The notes beneath the pieces are model-generated. The model was not told the origin of the DNA and made no database searches. It saw only the letters and a list, made by a program, of their open reading frames with translations. A program made the position numbers and the translations under genes. From contig NZ_JACVAC010000008.1 of NCBI RefSeq assembly GCF_014851685.1, positions 207,329 through 271,328 on the forward strand: 64,000 nucleotides of DNA, given 5' to 3'. The number at the start of each line of letters is the position of its first letter. The stretch's first letter is position 1. Positions 30,395 through 38,066 of the stretch are shown here, piece by piece. This DNA comes from Pseudomonas sp. PDM05 (GTDB lineage Bacteria; Pseudomonadota; Gammaproteobacteria; Pseudomonadales; Pseudomonadaceae).

Positions 30395-30943
30395 TTAAAG
30401 TTCGACTTTGACCCAACTCATCTTCTGGTCCAGCCAATCGGCAAATTCGTCGATAAAGCTCTGCTTGAACCCCGCCTCCGCCCAGTTGTTGAAGATGAAT
30501 CCCAGGTTGGAAAATCCGCATTCCTGTAGGAAGAGGAAGCCGTTGATGTCGTCTTCATGCCCACACAGCGGACAGGTGAAGTTGTCGGTGTGGCCCGGCA
30601 TCCAGTCTTCCAGGCTTTCGAACAGCGCCTCGCCGACTTCCTTGCGGCATTCCGGGCAGCCCGCTTCTTCGAGGAAGCCCTTGGCCGGCGTATAGATGCA
30701 GCGCTTGTAGATGATCTCCAGGCCGTTGATCGGCTCGTTGAACGGCAGCGCCTCGGGGTACAGCACCACGGCGCGGGCACCATCGGCCATGGCGTAGGCC
30801 ATGCGGTTGCCGGTACGCCCGCAGGTGGTGAGTTCTTCCTTGATGATGTTCTTGCGCACCAGCCAACGCACAATCGCCCGGGCGCGGGGTTCGTGGACGG
30901 GCAAGGTGGAGATTTTCGGGACAAGGATGCTTTGGGAGTTCAT
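30395..30943 (-). CDS. Conserved protein with a two-CxxC zinc-ribbon-like region
   Basis: The 182-residue soluble protein has CPEC (about residues 96-99) and CPLC (about 124-127), likely binding one zinc ion. No enzymatic motif is visible. Database copies in Pseudomonas sometimes carry a sugar ABC transporter ATPase label, but no Walker motif exists here, so that name is wrong. The N-terminal half may be a winged-helix-like fold; that is a guess. It is transcribed toward guaB from its own position after a REP doublet. Confidence 0.8.
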   Translation of the reverse strand: MNSQSILVPKISTLPVHEPRARAIVRWLVRKNIIKEELTTCGRTGNRMAYAMADGARAVVLYPEALPFNEPINGLEIIYKRCIYTPAKGFLEEAGCPECRKEVGEALFESLEDWMPGHTDNFTCPLCGHEDDINGFLFLQECGFSNLGFIFNNWAEAGFKQSFIDEFADWLDQKMSWVKVEL

Positions 30944-30975
30944 GGGGCCTGAGAGTCCTGCGGTGTGCCGTCTGG

Positions 30976-31070
30976 CGCCTTCGCGGGCAAGCCCGCTCCC
31001 ACAGGTGGCCGCATTCCAACAGAAGAAATGCGCTCGAATGTGGGAGCGGGCTTGCCCGCGAAGAGGCCCT
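30976..31070. repeat. Paired inverted REP elements
   Basis: Two inverted REP copies (TTCGCGGGCAAGCCCGCTCC and its complement) lie between the zinc-ribbon protein and the TauE-like gene. Confidence 0.85.
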
Positions 31071-31104
31071 GAAGGCTGGCAGCTTAATCCCTGAAGAAAT
31101 CAGG

Positions 31105-31872
31105 TCAAGCGCTCAAATACCGCCCGATCAATGCAATACCGCTGGCCAGCACCAGCCAGGTCACCAATCGCACAAAGGTTTCACGGGACAGGCGCATCGT
31201 CAGCCTGCGCCCAAACCAAAGTCCCAGCACCATCGCCGGCAACAGGCACAGCGCCAACATCAACAGCGGCAAATCCGCATACACCCCGGCAATCAGGAAC
31301 AGGCTCAAGCGCACCACCGTGCTGCAACTGATCAACGCACTTTGGGTGGCGCGCGCCGCGTCCTTGGGCAAGCGGCTGTTCAGATAGATCGCGTATAAAA
31401 AACCGCCGCTGCCAAACAACGCCCCAAACAAGCCGCCCACGGTGCCCATCGGGATCGACCAACCCGCCGCCAATTGCGCCGGCCGGGCTTTTACGGCCAG
31501 GCTGTAGATCGCATATGCACTGATAAACAGGCCCATCAACAGCAGCAACACATCCGAGTGCAGGTTGAGCAAAAACACCACGCCAAGGGTGCAACCGATC
31601 GCCATGCACGGCAGCAAGCGCAGCAACTCCGGCTTGTTCACGTCGCGCCGTGATTGCAGCAGGTTGCCGAACGCCGCGACAAAATCCAGCAGCACCAGCA
31701 GCGGGATGATCTTGGACAGCGGCATAAACAGGATCAGGATCGGCCCCGCCACCAGCGCCGTGCCAAAACCGGCGATACCAAACACGATGTAGGCCACCGC
31801 CACGCCCAGGCCGATCACCAGCCAATCCACAGCGCCAAACGACCACTGGCTCATCAGCTCAACCGGGCTCAT
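31105..31872 (-). CDS. TauE/SafE-family membrane transporter
   Basis: The 255-residue protein is almost entirely hydrophobic with about eight membrane segments and the two glycine-rich repeats of the TauE/SafE (DUF81) family (VFGIAGFGTALVAGP near the N-terminus and VGGLFGALFGSGGFLYAIYL in the second half). Family members are thought to export sulfite, sulfoacetate or other organic anions. The start has AAGGAA upstream. It is divergent from the LysR gene at 31972, which may regulate it. The substrate is unknown. Confidence 0.88.
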   Translation of the reverse strand: MSPVELMSQWSFGAVDWLVIGLGVAVAYIVFGIAGFGTALVAGPILILFMPLSKIIPLLVLLDFVAAFGNLLQSRRDVNKPELLRLLPCMAIGCTLGVVFLLNLHSDVLLLLMGLFISAYAIYSLAVKARPAQLAAGWSIPMGTVGGLFGALFGSGGFLYAIYLNSRLPKDAARATQSALISCSTVVRLSLFLIAGVYADLPLLMLALCLLPAMVLGLWFGRRLTMRLSRETFVRLVTWLVLASGIALIGRYLSA

Positions 31873-31971
31873 GGGTTATTCCTTGAAAGAGATAGCCTTC
31901 ACTTTAGCCATCGACGAGGGTTGCGACTAATATCTTCAAAGCCCTCCACCCATCTCGAAAAGGCATGACGC

Positions 31972-32862
31972 GTGATCTCCACCCGCCAACTGCGTTACTT
32001 CGTCGAAATCGCCGACAGTGGCAGCTTCAGCGCCGCCGCCGAGCGCTTGTTTGTCGCCCAATCCGCATTGAGCCGGCAGATCAAGGAGCTGGAAACCAGA
32101 CTGCAAACCCCCTTGTTCGAACGCACTGCGCGCCAGCCCCGACTGACGGCGGCGGGTGAAGCCTTCTACCCACGGGCGCGCAACCTGCTGAGTGAGCTGC
32201 TCAAGGCCTGCGAGATGACCACGCAAATCGGCAACGGCCAACGCGGCACGCTGCGCTTGAGCCATTCCAGTACCGTGCCGATGAGTGGCGCGTTGCTGCA
32301 TGGCATCAGTACGTGGCTGGAGCGCTGCCCGGGCGTGTCGATGGACATCGTCAAGCTGTCCTCGGAGGCGCAATTGGAGGAAATCGCCGACGGCCGCCTG
32401 GAGGTGGGCGTGTTGCGTTTGCCGGTATTGCGCCAGCGCGAAGGCGTGCGCGTGACACCTTTATATAGTGAACAACTGTTGCTCGCGGTGCCGCCGAACC
32501 ATGGGTTGGCACGCAGTAATGCGCCGATTGAACTGGAACAACTCAAGGACGAAGCGTTTATCTCGATCCCCCATCCCCAGCGTGGGGGGCTGAGTTATCT
32601 ATCCGCCGAGCTGTGCATGCGTGCAGGATTTTTCCCCAAGGCGGCACGGGTCATGTCGCGCAAGACCACCCAGTTGCAGTTGATCCAGGCCGGCTTCGGT
32701 ATTGCCCTGTTACCAAAATCCATGCAGGACATCGCCCCCGCCAATGTGCGGTTTCTACCGCTGGCCGACCCGGACTGCCTGAGCACCGTGGCCCTGGCCT
32801 GCGCGCAGACGCCGAGCGCGCTGGTGGAGCAATTCTGTCAAACCCTGCGTGAATGCCTATAA
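31972..32862 (+). CDS. LysR-family transcriptional regulator
   Basis: The 296-residue protein has the N-terminal winged helix (residues about 3-62, FSAAAERLFVAQSALSRQIK) and a LysR substrate-binding domain (about 90-290). It begins with GTG; AAAGG lies about ten bases before. The divergent gene at 31105-31872 encodes a TauE/SafE transporter, with a 99-base gap, which is the classic arrangement of a LysR regulator and its target. The inducer cannot be inferred. Confidence 0.9.
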   Translation: MISTRQLRYFVEIADSGSFSAAAERLFVAQSALSRQIKELETRLQTPLFERTARQPRLTAAGEAFYPRARNLLSELLKACEMTTQIGNGQRGTLRLSHSSTVPMSGALLHGISTWLERCPGVSMDIVKLSSEAQLEEIADGRLEVGVLRLPVLRQREGVRVTPLYSEQLLLAVPPNHGLARSNAPIELEQLKDEAFISIPHPQRGGLSYLSAELCMRAGFFPKAARVMSRKTTQLQLIQAGFGIALLPKSMQDIAPANVRFLPLADPDCLSTVALACAQTPSALVEQFCQTLRECL

Positions 32863-32872
32863 ACTGCCGCCC

Positions 32873-32896
32873 ATGATTAAAGACCTCTGCTCATGA
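32873..32896 (+). CDS. Possible seven-codon upstream ORF made by duplication of the xseA start
   Basis: ATGATTAAAGACC occurs at 32873-32885 and again, 20 bp later, at the xseA start (32893-32905). The first copy reads MIKDLCS and its TGA overlaps the xseA ATG as ATGA. The 20-bp period puts the two starts in different frames. It may couple or limit xseA initiation. Whether it is translated is unknown. Confidence 0.4.
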   Translation: MIKDLCS

Positions 32897-34272
32897 TTAA
32901 AGACCCGTTTGCCCGCCTGGGCCTGGACCGCGAAGTCCTGACTGTCAGCCAGCTCAACGGCCGTGCGCGGGTGTTGCTGGAAGACGTGTTCACCAATATC
33001 TGGGTCGAAGGCGAGATCTCCAACCTCGCCCGCCCGGCTTCCGGCCACGTGTATTTCACCCTCAAGGACAGCGGCGCCCAGGTGCGTTGCGCGTTGTTCC
33101 GCAACAATGCGGCGCGGGTGCGCCAGGCGTTGAAGGACGGCCTGGCGGTGAAGGTACGCGGCAAGGTTTCGTTGTTTGAAGGCCGCGGCGATTACCAACT
33201 GATCCTCGATACCGTAGAGCCTGCCGGCGATGGCGCGCTGCGCCTGGCCTTCGACGCGCTGAAGGAAAAGCTCAGCGCCGAAGGCCTGTTCAGTGCCGAG
33301 CGCAAGGTGCCGCTGCCGGCCCACCCGCAGAAGATCGGCATTATCAGCTCGCCCACGGGCGCGGTGATCCGCGACATCATCAGCGTGTTCCGCCGCCGTG
33401 CGCCGCAGGTGCAACTGACATTGATCCCCACCGCCGTGCAAGGCCGCGAAGCGATCCCGCAGATTGTGCGCGCACTGAAAATGGCCGACGCCCGTGGCTT
33501 TGACGCGTTGATCCTGGCCCGTGGCGGCGGCTCGCTGGAAGACCTGTGGTGCTTCAACGAAGAAGCGGTCGCCCGTGCAGTAGATGCCTGCGTGACACCT
33601 ATCGTCAGCGCCATCGGCCATGAAACCGATGTCTCCATCAGCGATTTCGTCGCGGACGTGCGCGCCCCTACCCCATCCGCCGCCGCCGAGTTACTGGCCC
33701 CCGATTCCAGCAACCTGGTGCGCCAGGTCGACAGCCTGCATCGCCGCCTGGTGATGCTGATGCGCAACCGCCTGACCCACGACCGCCTGCGCCTGGAGGG
33801 CATGGCCCGACGCCTGCGTCACCCCGGCGAGCGCCTGCGCCAGCAAGCCCAGCGCCTGGATGACCTGGACATGCGCCTGCGCCGCGCCTTCGAACGCAAC
33901 CTCAACACCCGTCGCGAACGCCTGATCCGCCTGGAAACCCGCCTCGCCGGCCAACACCCCGGCCGTCAACTGGCCCTGCTGCGCCAGCGCCTCGACAGCC
34001 TCGCCGAGCGCCTGCCCCGCGCCATGCGCGAAGGCCTCAAGGCGCGCCGCCTGCAACTGCAAAGCCAGGTGCAGACGTTGCAGGTGGTCAGCCCGCTGGC
34101 GACCCTCGGGCGTGGCTACAGCATCCTGCTGGATGAGCGCGGCCAGGCGATTCGCAACGCCGCACAAACCCACACCGGCCAGCGCCTGACCGCACGCCTC
34201 GGTGAAGGCCAACTGCAGGTGCGGGTGGAAGACAATCACCTGACACCCGTCACCCTTTCGTTATTGGATTGA
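32893..34272 (+). CDS. xseA: Exodeoxyribonuclease VII large subunit
   Basis: The 459-residue catalytic subunit degrades single-stranded DNA in both directions with XseB. It has an N-terminal OB fold (about 15-115, with VFTNIWVEGEISNL and SGHVYFTLKD), the central catalytic domain (about 125-340, with GIISSPTGAVIRDI, ILARGGGSLEDLW and SAIGHETDVSISDF) and a long charged coiled coil toward the C-terminus. Length matches the family. The start region is duplicated just upstream (32873). A peptidase gene follows four bases after the stop. Confidence 0.95.
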   Translation: MIKDPFARLGLDREVLTVSQLNGRARVLLEDVFTNIWVEGEISNLARPASGHVYFTLKDSGAQVRCALFRNNAARVRQALKDGLAVKVRGKVSLFEGRGDYQLILDTVEPAGDGALRLAFDALKEKLSAEGLFSAERKVPLPAHPQKIGIISSPTGAVIRDIISVFRRRAPQVQLTLIPTAVQGREAIPQIVRALKMADARGFDALILARGGGSLEDLWCFNEEAVARAVDACVTPIVSAIGHETDVSISDFVADVRAPTPSAAAELLAPDSSNLVRQVDSLHRRLVMLMRNRLTHDRLRLEGMARRLRHPGERLRQQAQRLDDLDMRLRRAFERNLNTRRERLIRLETRLAGQHPGRQLALLRQRLDSLAERLPRAMREGLKARRLQLQSQVQTLQVVSPLATLGRGYSILLDERGQAIRNAAQTHTGQRLTARLGEGQLQVRVEDNHLTPVTLSLLD

Positions 34273-34275
34273 TCG

Positions 34276-35097
34276 ATGCCACGTTTATTCAGCCTGTTGA
34301 TGTTGTTGTGCCTTGCCATCAACGCCCACGCCGACAGCTACATCACCCGCACCTTGAACAAGCCGGTGCCGGGCGGTGTGGCCGTGGTCGAGTTGGGCCC
34401 ATCGGCGGCCGCGCCGAAAGCCACTTACCTGGGCAAGCCGGTGTTGGTGGTCAGGGAGCAGGATAACTGGCTGGCAATCGTCGGCATCCCGCTGACGGTC
34501 AAGCCGGGCAATGAACGCATCAGTAGCGGTGGACGCAACCTGCCATTTATCGTCGGCTACAAGAAGTACCCGGAACAGCGCATCACCTTGAAGAACAAAA
34601 GCCAGGTGAACCCGGACCCGGCGCAGCTCAAGCGCATCGAGGCCGAGCTGGCGGTGCAGATCAAGGCCTACCGCAGCTTCAGCCCGAACCTGCCCAGCAA
34701 CCTGATACTGGACAAACCAGTGAACGGACCGCTGTCGAGCAAGTTCGGCGTGCGGCGCTTCTTCAACGGCGAGGAGCGCAACCCGCATTCGGGCCTGGAT
34801 TTCGCAGTACCGGCCGGTACGCCGATCAAGACTCCAGCGAACGGCAAGGTGATCCTGGTGGGCAACTACTTCTTCAACGGCAACACCGTGTTCGTCGACC
34901 ATGGCCAGGGCTTTATCAGCATGTTCTGCCACATGTCGAAGATCGACGTGAAAGTCGGCGATCAACTCACCCGCGGCGCGGTGGTGGGCAAGGTCGGTTC
35001 GACCGGCCGTGCGACCGGGCCGCATATGCATTGGAATGTCAGCCTGAACGATGCGCGGGTAGACCCGGCGATCTTTATCGGCGCGTTCCAGCCCTGA
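34276..35097 (+). CDS. M23-family metallopeptidase, exported
   Basis: The 273-residue protein has a signal peptide (about 1-19, ending NAHA), a short domain typical of the Pseudomonas M23 subgroup, and a C-terminal LytM domain (about 165-268) with zinc ligands in NPHSGLDFA (HxxxD) and the distal GPHMHW. Its predicted role is cleavage of peptidoglycan cross-links in the periplasm. All catalytic residues of an active enzyme appear present, unlike the EnvC/NlpD activators. It follows xseA by three bases and is probably cotranscribed. Confidence 0.9.
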   Translation: MPRLFSLLMLLCLAINAHADSYITRTLNKPVPGGVAVVELGPSAAAPKATYLGKPVLVVREQDNWLAIVGIPLTVKPGNERISSGGRNLPFIVGYKKYPEQRITLKNKSQVNPDPAQLKRIEAELAVQIKAYRSFSPNLPSNLILDKPVNGPLSSKFGVRRFFNGEERNPHSGLDFAVPAGTPIKTPANGKVILVGNYFFNGNTVFVDHGQGFISMFCHMSKIDVKVGDQLTRGAVVGKVGSTGRATGPHMHWNVSLNDARVDPAIFIGAFQP

Positions 35098-35254
35098 CCG
35101 ACTCGATTGCGCGCCAGCCAAATGGCGCGCAATTAAAGCGAGAGTCTTGACAGTTATCAGGCATAAAATCCTGTTTCGCGAGCCAATAGCAGAACTTATC
35201 TCAATTTTTCTCGACTGCTTGCCATCTTTCACCCCGGCGGTTAGGGTTGAGCTT

Positions 35255-35332
35255 ATGAAAACCTCTCACACCCTCATTCAGCTCCGCCAGCACCGCAGCC
35301 TGTGCCTCGTCAGCGCACGACTGCCAGGCTGA
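35255..35332 (+). CDS. Leader peptide upstream of leuA
   Basis: A 25-codon ORF starts with MKTSHTLIQLRQHR and ends with ARLPG, containing five leucines (two of them in the pair L-C-L). It lies 87 bases before leuA, in a 320-base leader that otherwise lacks genes. Position and composition suggest a leu attenuation peptide. A short GC hairpin followed by TTTT occurs at about 35377-35392. The sequence appears to belong to a conserved Pseudomonas leader; this is from memory. Confidence 0.65.
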   Translation: MKTSHTLIQLRQHRSLCLVSARLPG

Positions 35333-35376
35333 ATCGGTCTGCCTCGTCCCCGCTTTATCCCAAATAACAGTTACAC

Positions 35377-35393
35377 GGCAGGCCGCCTTTTCT
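35377..35393 (+). terminator. Possible leuA attenuator hairpin
   Basis: CGGC-AG-GCCG is followed by CCTTTT, 45 bases after the leader stop and 26 bases before leuA. The stem is short; an extended stem with CGGTC...TGCC at 35335-35344 is possible. Function is inference. Confidence 0.4.
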
Positions 35394-35418
35394 CGGCCCC
35401 TAAACAAAGGATTTCCCG

Positions 35419-37098
35419 ATGAGCATGCTCAAAGACCCGTCTTCGAAGTACCGCGCGTTTCCGACCATCGACATCCCGGACCGCACCTGGCCTTCGAAAA
35501 CCATCACCACCGCGCCGATCTGGTGCAGCTCCGACCTGCGTGATGGCAACCAGTCGCTGATCGAGCCGATGGACGCCGCGAAGAAGCTGCGTTTCTGGAA
35601 GACCCTGGTATCGGTGGGCGTGAAGGAAATCGAAGCGTCGTTCCCGGCCGCCTCGCAAACCGACTTCGACTTCGTGCGCACCCTGATCGAAGACGGCCAC
35701 ATCCCCGAGGACACCACCATTCAGGTGCTGACCCAGGGTCGTGAAGACTTGATCGCGCGCACCTTCGAATCCCTGCGTGGCGCCAAGAAAGCCATCGTGC
35801 ACTTGTACAATGCGACCTCGCCATCGTTCCGCCGCATCGTGTTCAACCAGGACAAGGACGGCATCAAGGCCATCGCGGTCAACGCGGCCAAGCTGTTCGT
35901 CAAATACGCCGCCCAGCAGCCGGAAACCCAGTGGACTTTCGAGTACTCCCCGGAGACCTTCAGCGCGACCGAACTGGAGTTCGCCAAGGAAGTCTGTGAC
36001 GCGGTGATCGAGGTGTGGAACCCGACGCCCGAGCACAAGATGATCCTCAACCTGCCGGCTACCGTGGAATGCGCCACGCCGAACATCTATGCCGACCAGA
36101 TCGAGTGGTTCGGTCGTCATATCAACCGTCGTGACAGCGTGATCATCAGCCTGCACACCCACAACGACCGTGGCACTGGTGTGGCCGCCACCGAACTGGG
36201 CCTGATGGCCGGTGCCGACCGCGTCGAAGGCTGCCTGTTCGGCAACGGCGAGCGTACCGGTAACGTCGACCTGGTTACCGTGGCACTGAACCTGTACACC
36301 CAGGGCGTCAATCCTGAGCTGGACTTCTCCGACATCGACGGCGTGCGCAAAGTCGTCGAAGAGTGCAACCAGATCCAGGTGCACCCGCGCCACCCGTACG
36401 TCGGCGACCTGGTCCACACCGCCTTCTCCGGCTCCCACCAGGATGCCATCCGCAAGGGCTTCGCCCAGCAGAAAGACGACGCCCTGTGGGAAGTGCCCTA
36501 CTTGCCGATCGACCCGGCCGACATTGGTCGCAGCTACGAGGCCGTGATCCGCGTGAACAGCCAGTCGGGCAAGGGCGGCATCGCCTACCTGCTGGAGCAG
36601 GAATACGACATCAGCCTGCCGCGTCGCATGCAGATCGAGTTCAGCCAGGTGGTGCAGGCCGAAACCGACCGCGTGGGCCTGGAGATGACCGCGCCGCAAA
36701 TCTACGCGTTGCTGCAGCGTGAATACCTGCAAGCCAACACCCCGTATGCGCTGGTCAGCCATCGCTTGCAGGAAGAGAACGGCAACAGCTCGGTGGAAGT
36801 GGAAGTCTCGGGCAAAGGCCAGGGCGAAACCAACCTGCGCTGGCACGGCAAGGGCTACGGCACGCTGGAAGCGCTGGTTGCCGCCCTGCCGATCAAGGTG
36901 GAGATCATGGACTACAACGAACACGCAATCGGCGCCGGTACCAATGCCAAGGCGGCGGCGTACATCGAACTGCGTGTGAACGGTGAGCGGCCGGTACATG
37001 GCGTGGGCATTGATGAAAACATCACCACGGCCAGCTTCAAGGCAGTGTTCAGCGCGCTGAACCGCTCGTTGAGCCAGTTGGAAGCGAAAGCGGCGTAA
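35419..37098 (+). CDS. leuA: 2-isopropylmalate synthase (long form)
   Basis: The 559-residue enzyme condenses acetyl-CoA with 2-oxoisovalerate in the first committed step of leucine synthesis. It has an HMGL-like TIM barrel (about 30-315; SDLRDGNQSL near the start and the metal-binding SLHTHNDRGTG) and a C-terminal LeuA dimer regulatory domain (about 440-555) that binds leucine for feedback inhibition. It is the longer LeuA type found in Pseudomonas and actinobacteria rather than the E. coli type. AAAGGA precedes the start. It is monocistronic, ending at a strong terminator. Confidence 0.96.
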   Translation: MSMLKDPSSKYRAFPTIDIPDRTWPSKTITTAPIWCSSDLRDGNQSLIEPMDAAKKLRFWKTLVSVGVKEIEASFPAASQTDFDFVRTLIEDGHIPEDTTIQVLTQGREDLIARTFESLRGAKKAIVHLYNATSPSFRRIVFNQDKDGIKAIAVNAAKLFVKYAAQQPETQWTFEYSPETFSATELEFAKEVCDAVIEVWNPTPEHKMILNLPATVECATPNIYADQIEWFGRHINRRDSVIISLHTHNDRGTGVAATELGLMAGADRVEGCLFGNGERTGNVDLVTVALNLYTQGVNPELDFSDIDGVRKVVEECNQIQVHPRHPYVGDLVHTAFSGSHQDAIRKGFAQQKDDALWEVPYLPIDPADIGRSYEAVIRVNSQSGKGGIAYLLEQEYDISLPRRMQIEFSQVVQAETDRVGLEMTAPQIYALLQREYLQANTPYALVSHRLQEENGNSSVEVEVSGKGQGETNLRWHGKGYGTLEALVAALPIKVEIMDYNEHAIGAGTNAKAAAYIELRVNGERPVHGVGIDENITTASFKAVFSALNRSLSQLEAKAA

Positions 37099-37116
37099 GC
37101 GGCTGCTGAAATGCGA

Positions 37117-37151
37117 AAGGCCCCTGGGTGTGAATCCAGGGGCCTTTTTTT
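37117..37151 (+). terminator. leuA terminator
   Basis: AAAGGCCCCTGG and CCAGGGGCC flank a seven-base loop and are followed by TTTTTTT. Confidence 0.92.
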
Positions 37152-37175
37152 GCTTTGGGTCTTGGGTGGTGCTGA

Positions 37176-37276
37176 TGGCCTCTTCGCGAGCAAGCCCGCT
37201 CCCACATTCGACCGCATTCCTACAGGATAAACGCGGTCGAATGTGGGAGCGGGCTTGCTCGCGAAGGCGGCCTATC
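37176..37276. repeat. Paired inverted REP elements
   Basis: Inverted REP copies extended inward by ATTCGACCGCATT and GCGGTCGAAT, forming a nearly continuous palindrome between leuA and the omega-amidase gene. Confidence 0.85.
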
Positions 37277-38066
37277 AGACAAACTGAAAGGTATCGGCAT
37301 CCAGATTCGCCGGGAATCGGGTGCGATACGCCGCCAGCTCCGCCGCATTCAGGCACACCTGGAACACCCCATCCGCCTCCCCCGCACTGAGCAGGGTCTC
37401 ACCCTGGAAATCCAGCACCTGGCTGTCACCGGTGTAGACAAAACCCTTGCCGTCCGTACCCACCCGATTCACCGCCGCCACGTAGCACAGGTTCTCGATG
37501 GCCCGCGCCGGCAGCAGGCGGTTCCAATGCAAACGCCGCGCACCGGGCCAGTTGGCGGTGTAGAGCAACAGGTCGGTGTCCTGGGCATCGCGGCTCCACA
37601 CCGGGAAGCGCAGGTCGTAGCAAATCAGCGGGCGGATACGCCAGCCCTTCAACTCGAACTGCACCTGGCGCTCGCCGGGGGTGTAGTGATTGTGCTCACC
37701 GGCCATGCGGAACAGGTGGCGCTTGTCGTAGTGCAGCACCTCGCCATCGGGTCGCGCCCACAGCAGGCGGTTGCGGTGGCTGCCATCGGCGGCCTGGATA
37801 ATCACGCTGCCGGTGATCACCGCGTCGTACTTCGCGGCCTGGGCCTGGAGCCAGCGATGGGTCGGACCGTTCTCCGGTTCTGCGAGGGTGTCGGACGCCA
37901 TGGAAAACCCGGTGGTGAACATTTCCGGCAACACGATCAGATCGGCGCCCCTGGCCTGCTCCAGCAGTGCCTCGAAGTGTTCAAGGTTGGCCTGGCGGTC
38001 GTGCCAGGCCAGGGTGGTCTGGACCAGGGCGATGTTCAGGTCCGGCAGTGCACTCAGATCACGCAT
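37275..38066 (-). CDS. Omega-amidase-like carbon-nitrogen hydrolase
   Basis: The 263-residue nitrilase-superfamily protein has the Glu-Lys-Cys triad as Glu48 in LPEMFTTGF, Lys115 in YDKRHLF and Cys149 in LICYDLRFP. It resembles YafV, which hydrolyses alpha-ketoglutaramate and related amides. It overlaps by 13 bases the end of a glutamine/methionine aminotransferase gene; the pair is the known glutamine transaminase-omega-amidase couple, in which hydrolysis of the ketoamide makes transamination irreversible. The start at 38066 gives the family N-terminus; a longer frame exists inside the neighbour and is rejected. Confidence 0.9.
   Translation of the reverse strand: MRDLSALPDLNIALVQTTLAWHDRQANLEHFEALLEQARGADLIVLPEMFTTGFSMASDTLAEPENGPTHRWLQAQAAKYDAVITGSVIIQAADGSHRNRLLWARPDGEVLHYDKRHLFRMAGEHNHYTPGERQVQFELKGWRIRPLICYDLRFPVWSRDAQDTDLLLYTANWPGARRLHWNRLLPARAIENLCYVAAVNRVGTDGKGFVYTGDSQVLDFQGETLLSAGEADGVFQVCLNAAELAAYRTRFPANLDADTFQFV

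Noticed and set aside
30291..30521. 77-codon N-terminal extension of guaB
   Set aside because: It contains the TTGAGC-17-TATAAT promoter and overlaps the neighbouring gene; the family N-terminus starts at 30290.
35371..37356. Long minus-strand frame opposite leuA
   Set aside because: It runs through a REP element and the leuA terminator and has shadow composition (Val/His/Arg/Gly). leuA is certain.
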